Below are positions 34,479 to 42,172 of a stretch of 64,000 nt of DNA, in pieces (within the stretch, counting starts at the first letter, position 1; each line of letters opens with the position of its first letter). The position numbers and the translations under genes were made by a program. Source of the DNA: a bacterium (GTDB taxonomy: Bacteria > Actinomycetota > Acidimicrobiia > Spongiisociales > ZC4RG35); NCBI GenBank assembly GCA_028824015.1, contig JAPPFC010000004.1, forward strand, positions 1-64,000. The letters run 5' to 3'. The notes below the pieces were generated by a model. It was not told the origin of the DNA and did not search any database. It worked only from the letters and a program-made list of their open reading frames with translations.

Positions 34479-35527
34479 TGAAACCAGTCAGAGCCGCGAT
34501 GGTCACCCCTCTCACCGGTCCCCTGGCGATGTACGGCCGGGTGGCGGGAGAGGCGGTGAGGCTGTGGGCTGACGAGATTGCCGGACCGGAGTCGGTGGCG
34601 CTCAAGTTGTACGACACCCATCCCGATCCGGTTGCGGCGGTGCGCCGGGCAGAGGCGTCTCGCCCCGATGTGCTGTTCGGACCCTACGGGAGGGGTCCGG
34701 CCCTGGCGGTGGCCCGGGCCACCTCCCGCCTGGTGTGGAACGGTGGTGGGGCGACCGCACGCCTGGCCGCGCCGGAGTTTGAAAATGTGGTGAACATCCC
34801 CGCTCCCGCGGCCTCCTACTTCGAGGGCGGGTTGGCGGCCGTCCGCGCCGCAGACCCTCGGATCGCCTCGATGACGGTTGTCCACAGCGGGAAGGGGTTC
34901 TCCGGAGAGGTGGCGGGGGGATTGGTTTCCGCCGCCGAGGAGATCGGAGTGACGTGTTGGGAAGTGCTGTTCCAGCCCGGCCGGGCCGGAGAGTCCCTGG
35001 CCCGGGCGCCCAGCGCCGACGTGTTGGCCATGGTGGGGTCCTTCCGAGACGAGTTGGAGATGGTAAGGGCTGCGAACCGGAGCCGTTGGAGGGCCGTCAT
35101 GTCAGTGGCGGCCGGGGTCGATGAGGTGTTGGGGGCTCTGGGCGACCGGAGAGAGGGCCTGCTGGGTCCGGCGCAATGGACGCCCGGCGCCGCCGTCCGC
35201 CCCGACCTGGGCCCGGACGCCAAGTGGTTCACCAGCGCCTATCACCGGCGGTTCGGGACCGCCCCTCCCTATCCGGCCGTCCAGGCGCTGGCAGCCGCAG
35301 TCATCTGGTGGGAGTGTGTACGAGTGGCCGGAACCTTGGATGACGAAGCCCTTCTGGCCCGGGCACGGCGCCTGGACGGCCGGACCCTCTACGGAACCTT
35401 CCGGCTCGATCCCGTCACCGGTCTTCAGGTCGGCCATCGGGTGGTGACGGTCCAGTGGCAGGATGGGGCCCGCCGGGTGGTCTGGCCTCCCCATCGGGCG
35501 GAGGCCTCACTCCGGTTGATCCAATAG
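34478..35527 (+). CDS. Branched-chain-amino-acid-type solute-binding protein lacking a signal peptide
   Basis: 349 residues of Peripla_BP_6/HAAT fold ('VTPLTGPLAMYGRVAGEAVRL', 'LFGPYGRGPALAVA', 'VQALAAAVIWWECVRVAG'). The TTG start at 34478 keeps the first beta strand; ATG at 34499 would truncate it. No signal peptide or lipobox precedes the domain, so the protein should stay in the cytoplasm, perhaps as a sensor or regulatory domain as with AmiC. No permease adjoins it. It is divergent from the PLD-like gene. Confidence 0.78.
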   Translation: MKPVRAAMVTPLTGPLAMYGRVAGEAVRLWADEIAGPESVALKLYDTHPDPVAAVRRAEASRPDVLFGPYGRGPALAVARATSRLVWNGGGATARLAAPEFENVVNIPAPAASYFEGGLAAVRAADPRIASMTVVHSGKGFSGEVAGGLVSAAEEIGVTCWEVLFQPGRAGESLARAPSADVLAMVGSFRDELEMVRAANRSRWRAVMSVAAGVDEVLGALGDRREGLLGPAQWTPGAAVRPDLGPDAKWFTSAYHRRFGTAPPYPAVQALAAAVIWWECVRVAGTLDDEALLARARRLDGRTLYGTFRLDPVTGLQVGHRVVTVQWQDGARRVVWPPHRAEASLRLIQ

Positions 35528-35748
35528 GGGTGGCCGGAAGGCCCATGTGCTGAATCGGTAGTCGCTAACCGGTCACCGCAGTTCGGCAAAGCCGATCCCT
35601 GTTGTTCGGCAGACCCGGACACCCGGCCCTTCCGTCGCCCAACAGGAGGCCATCGCCCGAACAGGAGGCCATGATCTCTTTCACCTAGCCACGGTGGGTG
35701 GTAGGGTAGATCGGGAAACGGATCTGTCTTGGCGCGGAGGAACCGGTT

Positions 35749-37947
35749 GTGACGAGGAAATTGGCCCGCATGAGCGCACGCAGGCCGTGGGTTGTCATCG
35801 GGGTCTGGGCTTTGGTGGTGGCAGTGGCGATGGGACTCGTCCAGGCGCTGCTGCCCAGCGCCACCACCACCGAGTTGAGCTTGGGGAGCAACTACGAGTC
35901 GGAGCAGGCGGCCGCGCTCTTGGAGGAGAGGCTGCGAGGGCCCACACCCCTCAACGAACTGGTCATAGTCCAGTCCCAATCGTCGACAGTCGACGACGCC
36001 CGGTTCCAGGCAAAGGTCGAGTCCATCCACGACATGATCACGGCATTGGGACCGGAGACCGTTGTGTCGGGATCGCACTACTACCTGAGCGGCGAGGAGC
36101 TTCTCGTATCGGCCGACCGGATGACCACCATCATGAGCTTCGTTCTGGCGGGCGACTTCAAGGAGGCGACCGAGAACGTCGAGGACGTGGTGCACCTCGT
36201 CCAGGAGTTGGACGGCGCGGACGGCTTCCGTGTGCTGATCGGCGGCGACGCCAGCGTGGCTTTCGAGAACAACGAGTTGAGCGCCGAAGACCTGGAGAAG
36301 GGAGAGCGGATCGGCATTCCAGTTGCGTTGATCATCCTGCTGACGCTCTTCGGTTCGGTGGTCGCCACCCTGCTGCCGTTGGGGCTGGCCATCGTCGCCA
36401 TCGTCCTGGCTCTGGGGGCGGTCGGGATCATCGGCCAGTTCTTCGAGTTGGTCTTCTTCGTCACGATGATGATCACGATGATCGGCCTGGCGGTGGGAAT
36501 CGACTACTCGCTCCTGATCGTCTCCCGGTTCCGGGAAGAGTTGGATCGGGGTCTGGACGTCAAGGAGGCGGTCGCAAAGACCGGCGACACGGCCGGTCGC
36601 ACGGTGCTGTTCAGCGGCACCACCGTGGTGCTGGCCCTGATCGGCATGCTGATCGTCCCCGTCTCGTTCTTCCGGTCACTCGGCCTCGGGGCCATTCTGG
36701 TTGTCATCACCGCATTGGCCGCCACCCTGACGCTTTTGCCCGCGGTACTGGCGTTGCTGGGCCCGAAGGTGGGTCTTTTGAGGGTGCCCTTCCTGGAGAG
36801 GTTCTCGCTGAGAAGTCCCCAGAACACCGATCATGGGTTCTGGGAGAAGATAACCAAGGCCGTCACGCGCTATCCCTGGGTCAGCATCCTCCTCACCAGT
36901 GTTCCGCTCATTTTCCTGACGGTCTTCTACTTCGACATCCATACGGGTCTGAACGACGTCAACTCCTTCCCCGACAAGTCGAAGACCAAAGAGACGTTCA
37001 TCGTCTTCGAGGAGGAGTTCTCGGTCGGGGAGGTCACACCTGCCGGGGTGCTCAGTCCGGCGGAGATCGTGGTGGAGGCGAACATCGCCGACCCGCAGGT
37101 GCAGCAAGCAGGGTTCCGCCTGGTGCAGCTTCTCCAGGGGGACCCGGCCTTTCCGATCCCGCCGCAACTGGAAGTCAACGACGCGGGGGATCTCGCCCTG
37201 CTGTCGCTTCCGTTCCCGGGCGAGCCCAACAGCCGTCTGGCTACCGAGAGGCTCACCAAGATCCGGGAAGAGTACATTCCGGCGGCCTTCGAAGGCGTCG
37301 AAGCCGAGGCGTATGTCGGTGGCGTGACGGCCGAGGCCACCGATTTCTACGGCATTGTCGATGTCTACACACCCATAGTCTTTGCCTTCGTCCTGGGTCT
37401 CAGCTTCATCTTGCTGATGCTCGTCTTCCGCTCGATCGCCATCCCCATCAAGGCGATCATCATGAACCTGCTCTCGGTGGGCGCCACCTATGGTCTGTTG
37501 GTGCTGGTGTTCCAGAAGGGTGTGGGAGCGGACCTCCTGGGATTCCAGCGCGCCGAGGTGATCGACGCCTGGATACCGCTGTTCCTGTTCAGCATCCTGT
37601 TCGGCCTTTCCATGGACTATCACGTGTTCCTGCTGAGCCGCATCCGGGAACGCTACGACCAGACGGGGAACAACGCCCAGGCGGTGGCATACGGTCTGCG
37701 TTCGACGGGAGCGATGATCACCGGCGCCGCCCTGATCATGGTTGCCGTCTTCGGCGGGTTCGCGGCGGGAGAGACCGTCGTCAACCAGTTGGTCGGATTC
37801 GGGTTGGCCGTAGCCGTGTTCCTGGACGCGACCCTGGTCCGTTCGGTGTTGGTGCCCGCCAGCATGGAAGTGCTGGGAGCCCGCAACTGGTACCTGCCGT
37901 CGTGGCTCGGTTGGCTGCCGGACCTGCGAGTGGAAGCAGAAGAATAG
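35749..37947 (+). CDS. MMPL family RND transporter
   Basis: 732 residues with GTG start. The two-repeat MmpL architecture has 12 predicted helices. The conserved proton-relay Asp are in 'VGIDYSLLIVSRFREEL' (Asp252) and 'LSMDYHVFLLSRIRERY' (Asp623). In mycobacteria such proteins export lipids like trehalose monomycolate. It is followed 40 bp later by the MpaB/Lcp-like oxygenase gene on the same strand, a likely two-gene operon. It is not a close duplicate of the other MMPL gene in the window. Confidence 0.92.
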   Translation: MTRKLARMSARRPWVVIGVWALVVAVAMGLVQALLPSATTTELSLGSNYESEQAAALLEERLRGPTPLNELVIVQSQSSTVDDARFQAKVESIHDMITALGPETVVSGSHYYLSGEELLVSADRMTTIMSFVLAGDFKEATENVEDVVHLVQELDGADGFRVLIGGDASVAFENNELSAEDLEKGERIGIPVALIILLTLFGSVVATLLPLGLAIVAIVLALGAVGIIGQFFELVFFVTMMITMIGLAVGIDYSLLIVSRFREELDRGLDVKEAVAKTGDTAGRTVLFSGTTVVLALIGMLIVPVSFFRSLGLGAILVVITALAATLTLLPAVLALLGPKVGLLRVPFLERFSLRSPQNTDHGFWEKITKAVTRYPWVSILLTSVPLIFLTVFYFDIHTGLNDVNSFPDKSKTKETFIVFEEEFSVGEVTPAGVLSPAEIVVEANIADPQVQQAGFRLVQLLQGDPAFPIPPQLEVNDAGDLALLSLPFPGEPNSRLATERLTKIREEYIPAAFEGVEAEAYVGGVTAEATDFYGIVDVYTPIVFAFVLGLSFILLMLVFRSIAIPIKAIIMNLLSVGATYGLLVLVFQKGVGADLLGFQRAEVIDAWIPLFLFSILFGLSMDYHVFLLSRIRERYDQTGNNAQAVAYGLRSTGAMITGAALIMVAVFGGFAAGETVVNQLVGFGLAVAVFLDATLVRSVLVPASMEVLGARNWYLPSWLGWLPDLRVEAEE

Positions 37948-37987
37948 GCCGACCCATGGGCTCCACCGACAAAGGCTCAGGTCGCCG

Positions 37988-39157
37988 ATGATCATCCCTT
38001 CCGACTATGTGGATGGCTACGAGAAAGCGCGGCTCGTGGATCCGGAGATGGCCGAGGCCTACGTCCGGCACATGCACCTGGGCGACCCGGTGGCCGACTC
38101 GATGATGGGTGAACTGGCCGCCCTTCCCGCCAAGGACGCCCACCGATTCATCGAGGCCGGAATGGAGGAGGACCAGGACGTGCTCAAGGATGCGCCCCCT
38201 CTCCTTGTCAAGTTCTTTGACAGCCTGGGCAATCCGCCGGATTGGTTGGACACTGCCGCCTTCGTTCCCGGCATCAGGATGTTCCACAGGAATTCCAGAG
38301 TGGTCCTGGTGGGTTTCGTGGGCGGCGTTCTGGTTGAGGGATTCGCCACCAACATCAGCAAGTCCTTTTTCATCACCGGACGCCTGCGCGACCAGGGCGT
38401 GAGGCGTTTGAAGCAGAACAACCGCCATATGCTCGAGTCCTTCCTCCCCGGCGGTCTGGACAGGCAGGGCGACGGCCTGAAGCTGTCGGTTCGGGTGCGC
38501 ATCATTCATGCCCAACTCCGGCAACTGCTCAAAGAATCCGATGACTGGGACTCCGACGCCTGGGGGCTTCCCTTGAGTGCTGCCCACCTGGGGTATTCGA
38601 TAACCGCTTTCTCGGCGCGGCTCCTAAAGCACATGAAAGGACTGGGAGCGACCTTCGACGAGGAAGAACGCGCCAGCTTCATGGCGGTGTGGCGCTACAT
38701 CGGCTATCTGATGGGGATTCCTGAGACCATCTTGTTCAAGAGCGAGGAAGAGGCCCTGAGAGTGTTCAGGATTGGAGGCATGGTCGAACCTCCCATAAGC
38801 CTGGAATCCATAGCCATGGCCAATTCCCTGATCGCCTCCGCTCCCTATGTCGCCGGCATACCCGATCACGGCGCCCGGGTGAAGCTGACCGATTACGCCT
38901 ACAAACTCTCCAGGGCGCTCATTGGCGATCCTCTGGCCGATGAACTCAAGTATCCCGCCGCTCGATCACTCGGGGTGCTCCTCAACTTCCGCAACCTGGG
39001 GCGCCTGCGACGGGTCATGGGCAAGAGCTTTCCCAAACTGGTCAACAACCCTTACACCTATTTCACGGGGTTGCTCGAGGTGTCGGCCTACGACGAAGCG
39101 GGAATCAGCTACCGATTGCCGGATCACGTCTACGCCGAGGAATCCAGCTTCTACTAG
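37988..39157 (+). CDS. MpaB/latex-clearing-protein-like oxygenase (DUF2236)
   Basis: 389 residues of the DUF2236 family (ER-bound oxygenase MpaB, rubber oxygenase Lcp). Family landmarks are 'TGRLRDQGVRRLKQNNRHM', 'VRVRIIHAQLRQLL' with the His in the heme-binding helix region, and 'WRYIGYLMGIPE'. Lcp members cleave polyisoprene with heme b, and MpaB cleaves a prenyl side chain. Together with the upstream MMPL gene this suggests processing of an isoprenoid lipid. Confidence 0.85.
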   Translation: MIIPSDYVDGYEKARLVDPEMAEAYVRHMHLGDPVADSMMGELAALPAKDAHRFIEAGMEEDQDVLKDAPPLLVKFFDSLGNPPDWLDTAAFVPGIRMFHRNSRVVLVGFVGGVLVEGFATNISKSFFITGRLRDQGVRRLKQNNRHMLESFLPGGLDRQGDGLKLSVRVRIIHAQLRQLLKESDDWDSDAWGLPLSAAHLGYSITAFSARLLKHMKGLGATFDEEERASFMAVWRYIGYLMGIPETILFKSEEEALRVFRIGGMVEPPISLESIAMANSLIASAPYVAGIPDHGARVKLTDYAYKLSRALIGDPLADELKYPAARSLGVLLNFRNLGRLRRVMGKSFPKLVNNPYTYFTGLLEVSAYDEAGISYRLPDHVYAEESSFY

Positions 39158-39600
39158 AGCGGGCCGCCGGGGGACCCTACCCGCTCCGGGATGCCGGACC
39201 CGACCAGGCCGTTGTCTTCCCAACGCCCGGGGGTTTCAGTCGCATCTCCTGATGGCCGGGTGACCCGGGACCGGTAGGTTGTGACGATCCCTTTCACTCG
39301 CGTCGGCCTAACTTACAGATAAATCCGGACTTTGCTCCACCTGTTCTGCGAATCTACACTAAACTGTCACGAAACGCACACTGTTTCTTCATATTCAGGA
39401 CCGTGTGATGTTTGGGATTCCCGATTCCTGGAAGCAGGTGGAGGTGAAGCTTGTTCTCCTTGACCTTTCGCGACAGTCACTGTCTAGCTGTCACCACCCC
39501 CTCGCTTCCAGGCGTGGGTGAGGGGCGGCCAGACTAGATGAACCTCCCGCCCCTCCACCCACCTATGGCCCGGGACTTCGGCTAGCCGGATCGCCCGGAC
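39158..39600. other. Intergenic region between convergent genes
   Basis: About 440 bp between the oxygenase and livF 3' ends. A CCCCTC/GAGGGG dyad near 39497-39526 without a T-tract is the only hairpin noticed. The middle is less GC-rich than the surroundings. No gene is supported. Confidence 0.45.
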
Positions 39601-40338
39601 TCAGCCCGCTCCCAGGAATGACCGTCGTACATCCGGGTCGGCGAGTAGTTGGGCTGTCGGCCCCTGGTAGGTGTTGCGACCCATCTCCAGCACGTAGCCT
39701 CGATGGCTCGTCTCCAGTCCCTGGCGGGCGTTCTGCTCGATCATCAGCACTGTCAGCCCGATCTCGCGGTTTAGTCGGCGGATGGCCTCGAACACCACCC
39801 GGGTGACGACCGGAGCCAATCCAGCGGAGGGTTCGTCCATCAGGACCAAGCGGGGTTCCTGCATCAGGGACCGGCCGATCTCGAGCATGCGCTGCTCTCC
39901 ACCCGACATGGTGCCGGCGGCCTGCCGGGAGCGCTCCGCCAACCTCGGGAACAGCCCGTAGACGTAATCGATCCGCTCTCTTATCCGCGCCTTGTGGCGC
40001 TCGACGTACATGCCGAGTTCCAGGTTCTCGTGGACGGTCATCTGCGGGAAGACGCTCCGGAGTTGGGGCACCATGGCGATCCCGGCCGTGCGCAACGCGT
40101 CCTGGGGGGCGATGTTGGTAATGTCCCGTCCATCGCACAGGACCTGGCCGGAACTCACCAGGGCCAGGCCGTAGATGGCCTTGAACACCGTCGACTTGCC
40201 GGCGCCGTTGGGGCCTATCACGCACACTATCTCACCCTGGGCCACCTCCAGGTTGACATCCGAGATGATGTCGTGACCTGCGAAGTAGCCCGCGCACACG
40301 TCCCGTAGCTCCAGCAGGGGCCGTCTCTCTGCCGTCAC
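39601..40338 (-). CDS. livF: Branched-chain amino-acid-type ABC ATPase LivF
   Basis: 245 residues. Walker A GPNGAGKST, signature MSGGEQRML, Walker B LVLMDEPSAGL. Length and signature sequence fit LivF. The start overlaps the livG stop by 4 bp. It is the last gene of the livKH-livM-livG-livF operon. Confidence 0.94.
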   Translation of the reverse strand: MTAERRPLLELRDVCAGYFAGHDIISDVNLEVAQGEIVCVIGPNGAGKSTVFKAIYGLALVSSGQVLCDGRDITNIAPQDALRTAGIAMVPQLRSVFPQMTVHENLELGMYVERHKARIRERIDYVYGLFPRLAERSRQAAGTMSGGEQRMLEIGRSLMQEPRLVLMDEPSAGLAPVVTRVVFEAIRRLNREIGLTVLMIEQNARQGLETSHRGYVLEMGRNTYQGPTAQLLADPDVRRSFLGAG

Positions 40339-41093
40339 TTCCCACCCTCGCCCTCAGCGCCGAAATAGGCTTCGACGACCGCCGGGTCCTCCATGATCCG
40401 CCGGGGAGGGCCTTCGGCCAGCTTGGCCCCCTGGTCCAGCACCACCACCCTTTGACACAGGTCCGCCACGAACCGCACGTTGTGCTCGACCAGCAGGAAA
40501 GCCACCCCGGCGGTACGGTTCACCTCTCGGAGACGATCGGCGATCTCGACCACCAGGGTGGGATTCACCCCGGAGGTGGCCTCGTCCAGCAGCACCAGCC
40601 TCGGTTCGCTCATCAGGGCCATGCCGATTTCCAGGAGACGGCGCTGGCCCCCCGAGAGGACGCCGGCGCGTTCGTTTGCAAGCGGCGCGAGGAGCAGGAA
40701 CTCGAGTAGCGACTCCACCTTGCGGCGGGTTCCCGGGTCGGCCTTCGTGAACAGTCCCGGCACACCCAGCCCCTCCCACTGGATGCTCAACTCCATGTTC
40801 TCGGAGACAGTGAGATCCCGGTAGACGCGGATCACCTGGAAGGTCCGGGACATTCCCAGGCGGGCCACCTGGTGGGGGCGATGACGGGTGATGTCGATCC
40901 CGTCGAAGGTGATCGAGCCCGCGTCGACACTCGAGACCCTGCTCAGGCAATCGAAGAGGGTGGTCTTGCCGCTGCCGTTGGGTCCGATCAGACCCACCAT
41001 CTCACCTTCGCCCACGGTGATGTCCACGCGGTCCAGGGCGGTCAGTCCCCCGAAGCGCTTGACCACGCCTCGAGCCTCCAGGAGGGCGGTCAT
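40335..41093 (-). CDS. livG: Branched-chain amino-acid-type ABC ATPase LivG
   Basis: 252 residues. Walker A GPNGSGKTT, signature LSGGQRRLL, and Walker B LVLLDEATSGVNP, with an Ala-Thr-Ser variant of the usual DEPxAG. The fold and length fit LivG. It overlaps livM and livF by 4 bp at each end, so the importer is translated as one coupled unit. Confidence 0.94.
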   Translation of the reverse strand: MTALLEARGVVKRFGGLTALDRVDITVGEGEMVGLIGPNGSGKTTLFDCLSRVSSVDAGSITFDGIDITRHRPHQVARLGMSRTFQVIRVYRDLTVSENMELSIQWEGLGVPGLFTKADPGTRRKVESLLEFLLLAPLANERAGVLSGGQRRLLEIGMALMSEPRLVLLDEATSGVNPTLVVEIADRLREVNRTAGVAFLLVEHNVRFVADLCQRVVVLDQGAKLAEGPPRRIMEDPAVVEAYFGAEGEGGK

Positions 41094-42139
41094 GGCTCAT
41101 CCTCCTTCCGGCCGGGGTCGGCCCTGCGCACCAGCCAGCGTCCCCACAGGGCGTTGACCGACGTACCCCGCCGGTCGAAGATCCCCACCAGACCCCGCGG
41201 TATGAACAGCACTATCACGATCAGAAGGGCCCCCTGGGTCAGGAGGTGGTAGTCCAGGAGGTTCGCCCACAAGACCTCCCGCAGCCAATAGAGGACCACC
41301 GCTCCCACGACGGGTCCGGCGACCGTGCCCAGCCCCCCGAGCATGGTGCTCATCACCGCATCGACCGTCCTTACCTCCACGAAGGCGATGTCGGGATCCA
41401 CGAAGGTGTTCTGGTAGGCCCACAGTCCTCCGAACAGGCCGGTGGAGAAGCCCGCGAAGCTGAACACGCTGACCTTGAAACTGGTTGTGTCTATGCCCCG
41501 CATCTCGGCGCCGATCTCGTCCTCCCGGATCGCCACCAGCGCCGCTCCGAAACGGGTGCGGCGCAGCCACCAGGTGAACATCACCAGCGCCGCCACCAGC
41601 ACCAACTGTATGTAATAGAAGAGCGGCCGGTTCAGGTAGGGCGGCAGGGTGAGGCCCACCCCTCCACCGGTGAAGCCCGACACCCGCACGATCTCCCGCA
41701 TGGCGACGAACGTCCCCAGCATGGCAATCGAGAAGTAGGGTCCCTTCAGCCTCATGGTGGCTCTGCCGATAAGAGCAGCCAGGAGGCCGGCCACCAGGGC
41801 CCCCAACCCGATGGCGGGGATGGGAGACCACCCGATCTGGGGTCCATTGCTCTGCAATGAGACAAGGATGGCGGTGGTGTAGGCGCCGATCCCGAACCAC
41901 ACCGCGTGCCCGAAGTCCACGTAGCCGGTGAATCCCCCGGTGAGATTCCAGTTCACGGCCACCCCCACGGTGGTCAGCATGAGGGTCAGGGTGAACAGTG
42001 TGGAGTTGGTGACCGAGGGCAGGAGGGGCAGGAGGAACAGGAACACCAGAATCGCCACCGAGGCCGTCCAGCCAACCTGGCCCAGGCGGCCCCCGGCCAC
42101 AAATCCGCGTAGCGTTCGGCTGGAGAGGCCCCTACCCAT
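41090..42139 (-). CDS. livM: Branched-chain amino-acid-type ABC permease LivM
   Basis: 349 residues, about ten transmembrane helices. Conserved segments include 'GYVDFGHAVWFGIGAYTTAIL' and the ATPase-contact loop 'RFGAALVAIREDEIGAEMRGID'. It overlaps livG by 4 bp and follows the LivK-LivH fusion gene by 33 bp. Forms the permease pair with the C-terminal half of the fusion protein. Confidence 0.94.
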   Translation of the reverse strand: MGRGLSSRTLRGFVAGGRLGQVGWTASVAILVFLFLLPLLPSVTNSTLFTLTLMLTTVGVAVNWNLTGGFTGYVDFGHAVWFGIGAYTTAILVSLQSNGPQIGWSPIPAIGLGALVAGLLAALIGRATMRLKGPYFSIAMLGTFVAMREIVRVSGFTGGGVGLTLPPYLNRPLFYYIQLVLVAALVMFTWWLRRTRFGAALVAIREDEIGAEMRGIDTTSFKVSVFSFAGFSTGLFGGLWAYQNTFVDPDIAFVEVRTVDAVMSTMLGGLGTVAGPVVGAVVLYWLREVLWANLLDYHLLTQGALLIVIVLFIPRGLVGIFDRRGTSVNALWGRWLVRRADPGRKEDEP

Positions 42140-42172
42140 GACGGGTCCTCGTCAGCGGGTGGTGGTCTTGGA

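Noticed and set aside
35694-37991. 765-codon frame overlapping the second MMPL gene
   Set aside because: Arg/Gly/His-rich shadow with no transmembrane pattern, while the MMPL frame has conserved motifs.
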